Assembly: GCF_900113765.1 (NCBI RefSeq)
Contig: NZ_FOQO01000003.1
Location: forward strand, 62,001-126,000
DNA length: 64,000 nt
Origin: Parapedobacter indicus
GTDB taxonomy: Bacteria > Bacteroidota > Bacteroidia > Sphingobacteriales > Sphingobacteriaceae
Direction of reading: 5' to 3'
Positions 51,192-61,302 of the stretch are shown here, piece after piece. A program made the position numbers and the translations under genes. The notes under the pieces were generated by a model that saw only the letters and a list, made by a program, of their open reading frames with translations, was not told the origin of the DNA and made no database searches. Every line of letters starts with the position of its first letter. The stretch's first letter is position 1.

Positions 51192-51964
51192 GCATTCAAT
51201 CCGCCGTCCATTAAAATATTCTCACCGTTAATATAGGCACCTGCTTCAGAAGCTAGCAGTACAACCAGCCCTTTGATGTCGTCGAGGTTAGCCATCCGGC
51301 CTAATGGAACCTTTTTGCAGTAGTTTTTCAGGAATTGCTCCGGTTGGTTATTGAACAGCCCTCCGGGGCTGATGCAATTGAAACGGACGTTTTTACCTAC
51401 ATGCATTTTGGCCATGTACCGTGTCAGATTAATCAAACCCGCATTATGGAAGAAATAGTCCGGAGGTAGATCACCCATATTCGTACCCTCGTAATTAGAC
51501 AAATCAGGCCCCTTCATCCCCATCATCGAGGCGATGTTAATCACGCTACCCCCACCCGAGCGAGTAATCAGATCCGTCATTTCCCGTAGCAGGTGAAACA
51601 TCCCTGTGGCATTGTCTCGCATGGATTGATCAAATTGTTCTAATGGAGCGCCGTACCCTTTCATCGGGCGCGACACAGCATTGTTCACAAACCCATCCAG
51701 CCTTCCAAATCTTTCTGTGATCTGCCGCTTCAATGCATCCACAGAATCAGGAACCGCCTGATCAACCACCATGCCATGCACGTCATAGCCAACCTGACGG
51801 AATGATTCGGCGGTATCCGCCGCACGCTGCCGATTACGGGACGTCGTGATCACGGTAGCATCGGCTTCAGCAAGCCCCTCCACCATGCACTTCCCATATT
51901 GACCCGAGCCTCCGGTAACCACAATAACTTTATTTTTTAAACTCAACAGTTCCTTTACGTTCAT
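51188..51964 (-). CDS. SDR family protein with altered catalytic lysine position
   Basis: A 258-residue short-chain dehydrogenase: cofactor loop TGGSGQYG near 16-23, VNNAVSRP in place of NNAG, and catalytic Ser in INIASMMGMKG. The usual YxxxK reads YFFHN, so the catalytic Lys is replaced by Asn while the Tyr and following helix (AGLINLTRYMAK) are kept. The C-terminus has LMDGGLNA. It is the last gene of the long minus-strand operon, 9 bases after the Gfo/Idh/MocA gene. Catalysis may be lost or use another residue. Confidence 0.9.
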   Translation of the reverse strand: MNVKELLSLKNKVIVVTGGSGQYGKCMVEGLAEADATVITTSRNRQRAADTAESFRQVGYDVHGMVVDQAVPDSVDALKRQITERFGRLDGFVNNAVSRPMKGYGAPLEQFDQSMRDNATGMFHLLREMTDLITRSGGGSVINIASMMGMKGPDLSNYEGTNMGDLPPDYFFHNAGLINLTRYMAKMHVGKNVRFNCISPGGLFNNQPEQFLKNYCKKVPLGRMANLDDIKGLVVLLASEAGAYINGENILMDGGLNA

Positions 51965-51973
51965 GGCAATTTC

Positions 51974-52894
51974 TTAGGATAGTGAAATACGTTTTCCGTT
52001 CTCTAAACGGCTTTCATTTGCCGCTAGGATTACGTTTATAAGCCGATAAGTGTCTTCAAAAGGCAGACGCGCTTTTCCTTCCTGTACGGATCGGACAAAT
52101 TCGATGAGGTTATCGCGGAACATTGAATAGGAATTCCGGATATCTACCAGCTTCCAATTATTGGTTCCAAAAAAAGACAGTTGGAAGGTTCCTGAAATGG
52201 AGTTAAACAGATGAAGCATCACATCAGGGCCACGGACCGTTTGCACATGTACAATTTCCCGATCCAATGCACCGATATGTTGCACACTTAGCGGTTTCAA
52301 GTCTTCCATCACTGTAAATACGGCCTCTAGCAGGTGAATGCCATATTTCTTCCAGTCCTTTTTCCCTACGGCTGTAACCAATTCAATGTTGCCTAAGTTG
52401 GCCAGCTCCTGTTTGGCAACACGGCATTCATTGGCATAACGCATCGATGAGCATGACATGATGAATCGCCCTTTCCGGGCGTGGCCCGCAAACCATTCCA
52501 AGTCTTCGCGTGAATAGGCGAGGGGTTTATCGATAAAAATAGGAATCTTAGCTTCAATAAATGGCTTGGCCATCGCCACATGGTTTTCGGGATCATCCCG
52601 CCCCAAAATCACTGCGTCCACCTGACCCACCATCTCATCCAATTGCTCTACTACGGTCGTAATGCCCGATGATTGTGCAATGCTTTCTGAAACGATGCGT
52701 TTTTGGCACCACACATGGGTCACGGCTGCGTCCGGAATACCCAATGTGTCTCGGTTAGCTTCCAAATAAGCGGTCACCGCCGGGTACCCTAGCCGATTAA
52801 TTTCCGCGCCGTCAAAACGTCCATTGATGATGGAGGACCAAGAATAGGGATGCGCATTCCCTTCACTCAATCCAATAATACCTATACGAATCAT
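51974..52894 (-). CDS. Gfo/Idh/MocA family oxidoreductase, short form
   Basis: A 306-residue cytoplasmic oxidoreductase. The loop is IGLSEGNAHPY rather than GxGxxG, and the lysine motif is DKP (IFIDKPLAYS). Its loop and size resemble the Tat-signal protein encoded at 9996 more than the standard members. The ATG at 52894 overlaps the stop of the aldo/keto reductase gene as ATGA, which supports that start over an upstream TTG. It is part of the sugar-acid operon. Confidence 0.87.
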   Translation of the reverse strand: MIRIGIIGLSEGNAHPYSWSSIINGRFDGAEINRLGYPAVTAYLEANRDTLGIPDAAVTHVWCQKRIVSESIAQSSGITTVVEQLDEMVGQVDAVILGRDDPENHVAMAKPFIEAKIPIFIDKPLAYSREDLEWFAGHARKGRFIMSCSSMRYANECRVAKQELANLGNIELVTAVGKKDWKKYGIHLLEAVFTVMEDLKPLSVQHIGALDREIVHVQTVRGPDVMLHLFNSISGTFQLSFFGTNNWKLVDIRNSYSMFRDNLIEFVRSVQEGKARLPFEDTYRLINVILAANESRLENGKRISLS

Positions 52895-53844
52895 AACCAA
52901 CCCTTTTTATCCCATTCTGTTAGATTCAAGAACGCCGGATCCGGATAGGCTAACGCCTGAGCTTCTTTCAGCAAATCCTCGTCCATATATACACCATTGA
53001 CCGCGTCCAGCGCGTCTTCCAAATAATCCTGTTTATCAATCCCGACCAACACAGCGGATACCTCCGGATGAGCCAGTGCAAATTTTGTGGCCAATTGTGG
53101 CAAATGAGTAAACCCGGCACGCAACAGGCTTCGATATTTACCCAAGTGGGCCTCAACATCTTTGAGAGCCGGATGTAATTTAGACATCCGATCGCTCAGC
53201 ATCCCCCTCATCAGCACGGATCGGACAATGAGGCCGATTCCTTCGCGGGCTGCATCCGTAAAGTATGTACCTTGGCTTTGATCCATCAGATTGAAGGGCA
53301 ATTGTATGGCGTTCCACTCCTTGCACTGGATCGCACGCCTCGTTTCCTCGGTTTTATATACCGACACCCCGATGGCCCTAACCGTGCCTTCTTCGCGCAG
53401 TTTCGTGAATACCCGCAGCAAGTCTTCATTCGCTAGTAAGTTCTGGTCGGCATAATGAACCATATACAGGTCGATGTAATCGGTACCCAATGCCTGCAGG
53501 CTTTCCCTCAGGGAAGCACGCACCAGCTCATTAAGCCCGGCATACGAAGGAATTTTCCCTTCCGGGTCCCTAAGGTGCCGGCATTTTGTGGCCAGCACAA
53601 CTTCCTGTCGTCTGCCGTAAAAAGCATTCCCCATGATGCGCTCACTTTCGCCATAGAGCCTCGCCGTATCAAAAAAGTTGATTCCGCAGTCTAGCGCGTT
53701 GTGCAACAATTTAATGGCATCCGCTTCGGTCAGCATATCCGCTTCACTTTTGACACCAATACCATACGGTAGACCGATTTCAACACCCCCAAAGGCGATT
53801 TCGGAAATCTGTATCCCCGTATTTCCCAACGCTCTTTTCTGCAT
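52891..53844 (-). CDS. aldo/keto reductase
   Basis: A 317-residue aldo/keto reductase with the catalytic tetrad visible: Asp in FDTARLYG, Tyr in LYGESE, Lys in LATKCRH and His in DLYMVHYAD. It resembles the L-fucose/D-threo-aldose dehydrogenase branch (opening RALGNTGIQISEIAFGG), which oxidises aldoses to lactones. That fits a sugar-to-sugar-acid step in this operon. It lies 10 bases after the aldolase gene. Confidence 0.9.
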   Translation of the reverse strand: MQKRALGNTGIQISEIAFGGVEIGLPYGIGVKSEADMLTEADAIKLLHNALDCGINFFDTARLYGESERIMGNAFYGRRQEVVLATKCRHLRDPEGKIPSYAGLNELVRASLRESLQALGTDYIDLYMVHYADQNLLANEDLLRVFTKLREEGTVRAIGVSVYKTEETRRAIQCKEWNAIQLPFNLMDQSQGTYFTDAAREGIGLIVRSVLMRGMLSDRMSKLHPALKDVEAHLGKYRSLLRAGFTHLPQLATKFALAHPEVSAVLVGIDKQDYLEDALDAVNGVYMDEDLLKEAQALAYPDPAFLNLTEWDKKGWL

Positions 53845-53854
53845 TTCAGTTTAT

Positions 53855-54649
53855 TTATTGTTCCAAATACGATTTGCCCTGCGTTCCTTTTTGTCCAAAA
53901 GCGCCAACGATATTCCGGCAGTAATCTTTCAGCCCGACCACGTCGGCACCCACACTCACGAAATGGTAACCCATTTCTGTCAAATCCTGCAGATTGGCCG
54001 CCGAACCGACGGTAGCGGCGTATTTGCCATGCCGGTTGGCCACTTCGGCGACACGCCTCCGCGTTTCCAATAACAGCGGATGGTCCCATTGCCCCGGGGC
54101 TCCGATGCCCTGACTGAAATCGCCGGGACCGAAGAACAACATATCGAATCCATCCAGTTGAGCGATTTCCTCCAATTCATTCAACGGCTCGGGATCCTCA
54201 ATTTGCAACACAACGAAGCGTTCGCGATTGGCTGACATTAAATAGTCGCTGAAATCCAACGCTGTATATGCGCCATCGGCATTACCCCCATCAATCGGTC
54301 GTCGACCGACGGGATGGAAACGGGTCATATGGATGACCTTTTTAGCGTCTTCCACACCCATGATATGAGGCACTAGTATACCCGTCGCGTCCATTTCTAA
54401 CGGCTTGACATAGTCACTATACGAACCACGTGGCACACGCACCATCAAGTCGGCATCGTGCGCCTTGGTTGCCCATACGTGGGAAGCAATGACCGACCAA
54501 TCCTGGCCGATATGCTCTAAGTCTACCCATACGCAATCGAAACCGGCTATCGCGGCGATCTCGGAAACCTGTGCATCTTTCAGGTTAACTTTAAAGCAGC
54601 TGGCGATTTCTCCGGACCGCAATTTATTCAGCACCTTACTTGTTCTCAT
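53855..54649 (-). CDS. HpcH/HpaI family aldolase
   Basis: A 264-residue class II aldolase of the HpcH/HpaI family. Signature parts are FDCVWVDLEHIGQDW, the metal-binding Glu in VLQIEDPEPLNE, and FGPGDFSQGIG. The family cleaves 2-keto-3-deoxy sugar acids, for example rhamnonate- or glucarate-derived ones, to pyruvate and an aldehyde. It is therefore the likely carbon-cutting step of the operon, 14 bases after the permease gene. Confidence 0.9.
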   Translation of the reverse strand: MRTSKVLNKLRSGEIASCFKVNLKDAQVSEIAAIAGFDCVWVDLEHIGQDWSVIASHVWATKAHDADLMVRVPRGSYSDYVKPLEMDATGILVPHIMGVEDAKKVIHMTRFHPVGRRPIDGGNADGAYTALDFSDYLMSANRERFVVLQIEDPEPLNELEEIAQLDGFDMLFFGPGDFSQGIGAPGQWDHPLLLETRRRVAEVANRHGKYAATVGSAANLQDLTEMGYHFVSVGADVVGLKDYCRNIVGAFGQKGTQGKSYLEQ

Positions 54650-54663
54650 ATATCGAAATAACG

Positions 54664-55899
54664 TTATTCATCAATCGGTTTGATTTTCGGCTTTAGCCGG
54701 AAAAGCAATAGCGCACAAACCACCATGCTTAATGCTGCTAGCTGGAATATAAACGTAAGATTTACCTGCTCATCCCGCAAAGCGCCAGCAACATAAATTC
54801 CGATCCCACCAATGACGCAACTGCAAAGATTCAAAAATCCGTAACCCGTTGCAAGATAGCGTTTATCGGCAATCATGCCCAAGATAGGCATCATGTTCGC
54901 ATCAATAAACGGTCTTGTCAACGCATAAACGAGGAAACCGACAACCGTAGCCCATAGCAGCATGGTGTAGCTGGCTATAAACACGGCAGGTACAGCAATA
55001 AGGAAACCGATAGCAGGCAACCACATCCGTGCCCTAGAATTCGTCTTGGACCACCAGTCGGCCAGCGCCCCCCCACCGATGACACCAACCAACATAGCCG
55101 GAAAAAAATAGGCGGTGGAGTATACACCGGCTTCCGTTTGAGATAGGTCAAACTTCTCTTTGTAAAAGGTTGGCAACCAGCCGTTCACCATCCAACTAAT
55201 CGCTCCAGCTATGCCCCAGATAATTAAAACTACAATAAACGAAGGATTTCCGAACAATCGCTTCAGTGCGACTCGAAAATCTGTTTGTTCTTCTTGTGAA
55301 ACGACATCTATCGTTTCCTCCTCGGTGTTAGCCTTCGGATCACGCAGGAAAAACACCAATATGACTGCATAGCCAATGCCGACAATTCCAAAAATACTGA
55401 AAGCATAATGCCAACTATGGGTTTCAGCCAACCAACCTCCAATAAATCCCAAGCTTTGGCCAACCATGACTCCCGCCACATGGATACCGGTAGCGGTAGA
55501 TCTTGTCTTACCCGTGTGCCAATCCATGATCAGCGCCATCGCAGCGGGCATATAGCATGCTTCACTGATTCCCATCAACGCCCGTGCCGCCAACAACTGT
55601 TCGAAAGAAGTAGCCAAGGAGGTCAGCCAGGTAACTAATGACCAGAAAAATAAGCTACCGATAATGACCTTGCTCCGGTTAAAGCGATCTGCGAGATAAC
55701 CAGCAAATGGACTTGCAAACCCATATACCCAAAGAAAGACAGAAGTTAATAGACCGAACTCCGCATCCGTCATGGGAACGACTTCAATGATACTTGTTCG
55801 CATGGTGGTGATTGTCATGCGGTCAAGGTAATTAAGTGCTCCAACTATGCATAGGAGTGCTACCAAAAGCCAGGGGTAATACCTTCGTTTACGAATCAT
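54664..55899 (-). CDS. MFS transporter, anion:cation symporter (ACS) type
   Basis: A 411-residue permease with about 12 helices and ACS-family features: LNYLDRMTITTMR after helix 1, GYLADRFNRSKVI in loop 2-3, and ALMGISEACYMPAAMALI in helix 4. ACS members move hexuronates, galactonate, glucarate and similar organic anions with protons. In this operon that points to an acidic sugar as substrate. It overlaps the next upstream gene by 11 bases. Confidence 0.9.
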   Translation of the reverse strand: MIRKRRYYPWLLVALLCIVGALNYLDRMTITTMRTSIIEVVPMTDAEFGLLTSVFLWVYGFASPFAGYLADRFNRSKVIIGSLFFWSLVTWLTSLATSFEQLLAARALMGISEACYMPAAMALIMDWHTGKTRSTATGIHVAGVMVGQSLGFIGGWLAETHSWHYAFSIFGIVGIGYAVILVFFLRDPKANTEEETIDVVSQEEQTDFRVALKRLFGNPSFIVVLIIWGIAGAISWMVNGWLPTFYKEKFDLSQTEAGVYSTAYFFPAMLVGVIGGGALADWWSKTNSRARMWLPAIGFLIAVPAVFIASYTMLLWATVVGFLVYALTRPFIDANMMPILGMIADKRYLATGYGFLNLCSCVIGGIGIYVAGALRDEQVNLTFIFQLAALSMVVCALLLFRLKPKIKPIDE

Positions 55900-56218
55900 C
55901 TGCTTGGTTTTTTTCGAGCCTACGGGTCATTTTCATAACCTTGTAAGCTGCCGCTGCATGAATATCTGCATTATACGAAGCTACATCGACATTCCTCAAT
56001 TGATCATACAATCGGAATAAGATTTTTCGATCGTCCGCTTCCCCCCGCTCCGCCAGTCCCTGAAGCGGTTGCTGAGTTTTGATGAAATCACTTAGTGCCT
56101 GTTCTTTCACATCGGATATGGGCATGGCCTGTGAATTTACTTTTTTTGGAATAGCCAATACAGCTACGAGGATGAATATCGTGAACACCGCCAAAAACAG
56201 GTTAAGCCTTACCAACAT
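55889..56218 (-). CDS. small membrane-anchored protein of unknown function
   Basis: A protein of about 109 residues with one N-terminal helix ([21 protein letters not shown]) and a charged helical domain outside ([35 protein letters not shown]). I do not recognise it. It starts at ATG 56218, inside the end of the SDR gene (10-base overlap), and overlaps the permease start by 11 bases. That tight coupling on both sides suggests a required partner, perhaps of the permease. Confidence 0.7.
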   Translation of the reverse strand: MLVRLNLFLAVFTIFILVAVLAIPKKVNSQAMPISDVKEQALSDFIKTQQPLQGLAERGEADDRKILFRLYDQLRNVDVASYNADIHAAAAYKVMKMTRRLEKNQADDS

Positions 56219-56988
56219 GTCCAACCTCCGTCAACGACAATGGTCTGGCCCGTGATGTATGAAGCCGCATCTGACAAAAGAAAAGCGACGGTACCGGCAA
56301 TCTCGAGAGGCTGTCCAATCCGCCTCATGGGAACACGGGCCTCGATACGTTCGACAAAGTCAGGATGCTGACTTTGAACAGTAGGATTGGGAAATGGGCC
56401 CGGAGCAATGACATTGCACCGTATTTGTTGTTCGGCCCAATGGACGGCCATGTATTTAGCCATATGTCGAATAGCTGCTTTACCCACGCCATATTCTATT
56501 GGATTTTTATTCATCGGCTTTTTATACACGGACGGATATGGCGCGACGAGCCCATACATACTAGCGCATAAGACAATACTTCCTTGGTTTCGGGCGACCA
56601 TAGCTTGCCCTATTAGGCGACTTATGTGAAAAACAGCAGTTATGCCGCCATGATTGACTTCATCAAATTCGTCGGGCGTAAGTTCCTCAAATGCTTTACT
56701 AGTGGAGGCAAATGTCAAGTTCACAAAACCATCTGGACAACCATTGGTCGTTATTTCCTTCGTCACGAATGAAGACACAGCATCTAAATCCGTTGCGTCC
56801 AAACTAATAGGAATCACGTTTTCTCCCAATTCATGCGCAACGACAAACGCTTTTGCCCGATCCGCCAGATCGATGCATAGCACACGCGCCCCCATTTCGC
56901 TCAACAAGGTTACCACTGCGCTGCCTAAATAACCGGCGCCGCCCAGTACCCAAATCAATCTGCCGCTTAAACTAAATAATTCACCCAT
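56209..56988 (-). CDS. SDR family NAD(P)-dependent oxidoreductase
   Basis: A 259-residue short-chain dehydrogenase from ATG 56988 (a TTG at 57027 would overlap the sialidase-like gene and is less likely). Features: GGAGYLG cofactor loop, catalytic Ser in LCASMYGLV and the intact pair YGVGK, ending in VDGGWTCW. Unlike the SDR encoded at 51188 it keeps the catalytic lysine. It is likely the active alcohol/ketone step of the pathway. Confidence 0.9.
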   Translation of the reverse strand: MGELFSLSGRLIWVLGGAGYLGSAVVTLLSEMGARVLCIDLADRAKAFVVAHELGENVIPISLDATDLDAVSSFVTKEITTNGCPDGFVNLTFASTSKAFEELTPDEFDEVNHGGITAVFHISRLIGQAMVARNQGSIVLCASMYGLVAPYPSVYKKPMNKNPIEYGVGKAAIRHMAKYMAVHWAEQQIRCNVIAPGPFPNPTVQSQHPDFVERIEARVPMRRIGQPLEIAGTVAFLLSDAASYITGQTIVVDGGWTCW

Positions 56989-57010
56989 ACCTAACTGAAT
57001 CCAGTAGCCC

Positions 57011-58186
57011 CTATTTTTCCGCGTCAATTTCTATAATGGTTCCCGCGATATGCCGTAATCCATTTTCTTTATTAAAATAATAGACAACCAGCACGCGATT
57101 ATTATCCAATTGTACGGGCCATGTATAGCCCAGATCACCGTTCCCGCCATCTGTCCGCAGGACGATCTCCTGTGAGGTATCCCAGTCTGTGCATTCAGCG
57201 TTCAGTATACGTGCGCGGATACCAAATGGCTTATGCCGATATCCATAGGTAACCAACACGCGGCCATCGGGCAATTGCAACGCATTCAATGGGTGTCCTT
57301 GAAATCCCATAGATTGCCATTGAAACGTTTTCCCGCCATCCGTCGACCTTGCGATTACCGCTTGGTCATCGTAACCCGCGGTGCGCAGGAATCCCACAAT
57401 ATCGCCATTTGGTGTTTCGATTACAGAAGCCTCGTTAAAGGAAACGGTAGGATCTTCCGCCACTACACCGGAATATTCCCAGGTCAGCCCCTTGTCTTTT
57501 GAGACCAACAGGTAATTGGATGTTTTTTTAACACCGTCGTGCGCAGCAACGATCCACAGTATGCGTCCATCTTTTGCCTCATACAAAGCGCCACGGTTAT
57601 AAGCCGGCACGGGTTCGTTAAACACGTTATAATGCCGCTCCTGTGTAACATGAGGTGGATAATAGGGTCCCTCCCAGGTTTTACCGCCATCGGTAGAGCG
57701 TACGAGATAGCCCCCCAAGAAGATAAATCCACCCGACTCAAAATAAGGCTGCTTTACTTTTGCATCATCCCTAACAGTTGTCCATCCGTAACTTGTGCAA
57801 AGCAGGGTTCCGTCCTTGAGCTGAAGCAGGCAAGGGTCCTGCGATCCGCCAAATGCATGTGCGTAAATTAAATCCGGAGCCGGGGTCCACGTCTCTCCGT
57901 CCGTGGAACGTACACCAACTAAATAACTATTATGGTCAACGTGATTGTTGTCTTGCTCCCCATATATCCTCCGATTCGGAGCACGTCGGAAAGCCACTAA
58001 TAATTCGCCGTCGGGTTTCTTTACGACCGAAGGAAATGTGCTGTAAAACATGGAATCCTGGTAGATCATTACATCTTTAATTTTGCGTACTTCAACAGCA
58101 CGTCTTTCCTTCCCTTGACCAAACGAAATTGATGATATACCTAAAATCAATAAGAGGGCGAGTGCAAGATCTCTACTAAAACACAT
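57011..58186 (-). CDS. BNR-repeat sialidase-superfamily protein
   Basis: A 391-residue secreted six-bladed propeller protein with a signal peptide ([19 protein letters not shown]). Four Asp boxes are visible: [34 protein letters not shown] and [12 protein letters not shown]. An early Arg and a VAFRRAPN segment fit the sialidase superfamily. True sialidase activity is doubtful because the full Arg triad and Tyr/Glu pair cannot be assigned by eye. The ATG at 58186 directly precedes the signal peptide. It could cleave an acidic sugar that the permease then imports. Confidence 0.82.
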   Translation of the reverse strand: MCFSRDLALALLLILGISSISFGQGKERRAVEVRKIKDVMIYQDSMFYSTFPSVVKKPDGELLVAFRRAPNRRIYGEQDNNHVDHNSYLVGVRSTDGETWTPAPDLIYAHAFGGSQDPCLLQLKDGTLLCTSYGWTTVRDDAKVKQPYFESGGFIFLGGYLVRSTDGGKTWEGPYYPPHVTQERHYNVFNEPVPAYNRGALYEAKDGRILWIVAAHDGVKKTSNYLLVSKDKGLTWEYSGVVAEDPTVSFNEASVIETPNGDIVGFLRTAGYDDQAVIARSTDGGKTFQWQSMGFQGHPLNALQLPDGRVLVTYGYRHKPFGIRARILNAECTDWDTSQEIVLRTDGGNGDLGYTWPVQLDNNRVLVVYYFNKENGLRHIAGTIIEIDAEK

Positions 58187-58192
58187 AATCAA

Positions 58193-58297
58193 AATTTATC
58201 AACAGCCGACTTTTGGTTTTAATTTAAGGACCTCAAGTAGGGTATGGTTACAGCACGAACAAATGAAGGAATTGAGAAAGCAATTTACATAAAAATA
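58193..58297. other. 105-base gap inside the operon
   Basis: An AT-rich spacer between the propeller and sialidase-like genes. No terminator or perfect TAnnTTTG box was found; a CAAAATTTA on the plus strand is off by one in spacing. An internal promoter is possible. Confidence 0.35.
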
Positions 58298-59773
58298 TTA
58301 ATTAAATTTAAAGGAATAAAGATCCGCATCTTTCAAGTAGAACTTTAATCGAATGGGTCTACCAGCCAATTCAGAAACATCTTTTTGTTTTTGCCACGAA
58401 ACAATTCTTGCTATTTCATTACCAATTATTTCTTGTGTTTCAGAAAATGAATACCCTGAAATTGGCCGCTGTTCCTCATCCAGAATTTCAACTTTAACCG
58501 ATCCTGCAGCCGATGTTGAATAATTAATTTCAAGCTCACTTCCATTAAATATAAACGGCTTCGTAATAACCTCCCCTCCATCGTAGCCTGCAGAAAGGGA
58601 GGCAAAACCGTCTATCCGTAATGAATACCTTTTTACATGAGCTGACGGTTGTGCATAACTTTCATTTAGATAAATCGAAATTTCAGACGGACTGGTTTCG
58701 ACAACGTTGAGTACGGGATAATTTGAACGAGAGACCCAATTTTCCAATCCAATCCCCGGGCGAACAAACGACTCCATAAATGTTCTATCGTATTTATTGC
58801 CTCCCCTACTGCTCATTAGGACAGCGTCGGAACAGTCTTTATAATAATTTGGATTGACATTCATCTTAGCAGCCTGCTCTTCAGACACAACTTGCCTATT
58901 AGGCATGAATCGTGCGCCTATTGCCAGGTAAATATGAGGTGCACGATAATAAGGACTGGTCTGTTGAGTGTATAAATGTTCCAGTGGAGTATCGCCAAAC
59001 GTCATCGCTTCCGGTGCCGACCAGTTCACAAAATCCTTGGACACGGTGCGGCTGACAGACCGAAATCCTTTATATGCCGTAAACCCCCCGTCAGACCAAG
59101 TCCGAAAGTAGCAAACATACTGGCCTTCATGTTCCGACCAAAATACCACATTCTGCGAATCAAACACTCCGGTCTGAAAAACTGCTTTGTCTTGTTTCTT
59201 TTTCCAATGTATCCCATCTTCAGAGATGTACGCAAGTAATCCACTTCTGTCAGTACCTCCCACCGCCTTATAACGTTCTTCTCGTTTTGCATTCGGATTG
59301 GAATCAAGAAAAGGGCTAAAATTATGCGTTGCGGGAGCAGCATGAGCTAGTATAACATTATTTTCTGATGTACCATCGATCGTATAAATACCAAGTGAAG
59401 GTTTTGTCCAATTGACGCCATCCGTTGATTCGGCATAACAGGTGACTTCGTTATCATTACCATCTTTCCCCGCTTCTCGAATACCTCGATAATACATCCT
59501 GTATAAATCACCGTCTTTTATTATGGTACAGTACCCTGAAAAATTACCCTCCCAAGGCTTATCAAAACTCAGAACAGCACCTTCGTTAACCGGATGATGC
59601 ATCTTTTGATTGACATTATCCATCTTATCCAATAAGTAGCGATCTACAAACAGTTCTCTTCGATTATCGATGCGCACAGGTTCATCTGTTTGCGCCGATA
59701 ATTGGAATGAAGCCACGAAAAACATATAAAAGAGTACGATTATCGACTTTGGATTCTTCATATTATAATTCAT
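58298..59773 (-). CDS. secreted beta-propeller plus beta-sandwich protein, GH43/GH32-like
   Basis: A 491-residue protein with a signal peptide (VASFQLSAQ). The first 350 residues form a five-bladed-propeller-like domain with repeated LFVDRYLLDKMDNV, YAESTDGVNWTKPSLGIY and YISEDGIHWKKK segments and a conserved ELFVDRYL start. The last 120 form a beta-sandwich (FIFNGSELEINYSTSA). Similar proteins are common in Planctomycetota and Bacteroidota glycan loci without an assigned activity; the fold recalls GH43/GH32/GH117. Starts at 59773 or 59761 are both ATG. It lies 41 bases after SusD. Confidence 0.8.
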   Translation of the reverse strand: MNYNMKNPKSIIVLFYMFFVASFQLSAQTDEPVRIDNRRELFVDRYLLDKMDNVNQKMHHPVNEGAVLSFDKPWEGNFSGYCTIIKDGDLYRMYYRGIREAGKDGNDNEVTCYAESTDGVNWTKPSLGIYTIDGTSENNVILAHAAPATHNFSPFLDSNPNAKREERYKAVGGTDRSGLLAYISEDGIHWKKKQDKAVFQTGVFDSQNVVFWSEHEGQYVCYFRTWSDGGFTAYKGFRSVSRTVSKDFVNWSAPEAMTFGDTPLEHLYTQQTSPYYRAPHIYLAIGARFMPNRQVVSEEQAAKMNVNPNYYKDCSDAVLMSSRGGNKYDRTFMESFVRPGIGLENWVSRSNYPVLNVVETSPSEISIYLNESYAQPSAHVKRYSLRIDGFASLSAGYDGGEVITKPFIFNGSELEINYSTSAAGSVKVEILDEEQRPISGYSFSETQEIIGNEIARIVSWQKQKDVSELAGRPIRLKFYLKDADLYSFKFN

Positions 59774-59814
59774 TTAACTTGTAAAAAAATAGATCATTTA
59801 GATATGCTTACCTT

Positions 59815-61287
59815 CTATTGGTATCCAGAATTTTGTGTAACCTTGGGTTCGGCGCTTAGTATATTTAATGAAAGCGGCCACAGGTATTTATACGTATCTT
59901 GCGGATGCTCTTTAAAGTAAGGAATAAGCTCGTTAGCTCTATCGAAGCGCAAAATATCCCACCAATATTTTCCCTCATATAGCAGTTCTAATAATCGTTC
60001 TTCCAGAATTGCTGTGTCATTGTCTTCTTTGCTACCGCTAACAAACCTGTATTTTTCAAAATTGTCTCCGTATGCCCGTGCCCTCACGCGATTCATTACT
60101 TCAGACGGATCTTGATTCAATGCGTTTTGTGCTTCTGCTTTCATCAATAATACATCTGCATACCGATATAAAACTACATCGTCTAAAAAATATCTCGCGC
60201 CTCCGTCAATCATGCCATTAAATTTACGCTGTATGCAACCGTAAAATTTAGAATACGTCCCTGTATTCGGGTCCAAACTGTACAACTCCGTAAATGACGC
60301 GGATTTCCGCTGATCTTCATCGCTAAATTTGGCTAACACATCCGCCGTTAACGTCCAATAATTTCCTCCTCCGATCGTGCCAATAATTTCCAGTGCATCT
60401 GGATCCGAATTAGGTGGATATGCATCGATATACATATTTGCCATAAAGGTATTCGACGCTTCAAATCGAGCAAACGTATTTGCCATGATAATTTCGCGAT
60501 TACCTTTATTGGTATAATCAAAAATACTTTCAAAGCTATCCAGTAAGGTCACATCTGACTTTTCAACTTCATTCAACGCAGTCAAAGCTTCCTGAATATC
60601 CGCATCGCCACCTGTCAATCTCTTACCTGTCCATAGGTACACATCCCCTTTCAATGCATTCACCCCCGGCTTAGACCACCTGTTACGGCCGTTAGCGAAA
60701 TCGTCGTCCGGAAATAATGCTAACGCATTGGCTATATCTGATTTTATAAAGTCGAATATCTGTTCAACCGAGGTACGCTCCTTATAAATTACTGCGGGAT
60801 TATATCCTTCGGTAGGCTCGGTTACTAACGGGACACCGCCCCATGTCTTTGCCATCACAAAATAGCAAAAAGCCCGCATGGTATATGCTTCCGCAATAAT
60901 CCGCTGCTTTTGACTTTCAACATTGAAAGTAATAGAGGGAACATATTTGATGACAAGATTAGCGTCGTTTACGACTTGATATAGCGAATTCCAATCTGGT
61001 CCCGCGGTGGTTGCATCAAGTGTATTGTCAAAATTTCGAAGATTGCTGAAATCATTCCCAACAGATTGACGGAGATTTTGGCTTCTAGATTCTCCCCAGA
61101 TATATAGATTAGTGGCCGTCACCCCCCTTAGCCGGGCATACATTCCTCTTATTGCACCATTGGCGTCGTCTTCCGTCTTCCAAAACGAGGCAGTAGATAT
61201 AATGCTGATCGGCTCCAAATCCAAGTTTTTTGTACAACTTATAGCTATCCAACAGAAAAAGGCGTAAAAAATAGAATATCTTTTCAT
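59815..61287 (-). CDS. SusD/RagB-type nutrient-binding outer-membrane lipoprotein
   Basis: A 490-residue SusD-family lipoprotein (cysteine at residue 18, AISC). Hallmarks are RAFCYFVMAKTWGGVPLV and the C-terminal LEERLLELLYEGKYWWDILR. It lies 15 bases after the SusC gene and before the propeller protein gene. The region is AT-richer than the middle of the window. Confidence 0.95.
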   Translation of the reverse strand: MKRYSIFYAFFCWIAISCTKNLDLEPISIISTASFWKTEDDANGAIRGMYARLRGVTATNLYIWGESRSQNLRQSVGNDFSNLRNFDNTLDATTAGPDWNSLYQVVNDANLVIKYVPSITFNVESQKQRIIAEAYTMRAFCYFVMAKTWGGVPLVTEPTEGYNPAVIYKERTSVEQIFDFIKSDIANALALFPDDDFANGRNRWSKPGVNALKGDVYLWTGKRLTGGDADIQEALTALNEVEKSDVTLLDSFESIFDYTNKGNREIIMANTFARFEASNTFMANMYIDAYPPNSDPDALEIIGTIGGGNYWTLTADVLAKFSDEDQRKSASFTELYSLDPNTGTYSKFYGCIQRKFNGMIDGGARYFLDDVVLYRYADVLLMKAEAQNALNQDPSEVMNRVRARAYGDNFEKYRFVSGSKEDNDTAILEERLLELLYEGKYWWDILRFDRANELIPYFKEHPQDTYKYLWPLSLNILSAEPKVTQNSGYQ

Positions 61288-61302
61288 GACACAAATGTTA
61301 AA

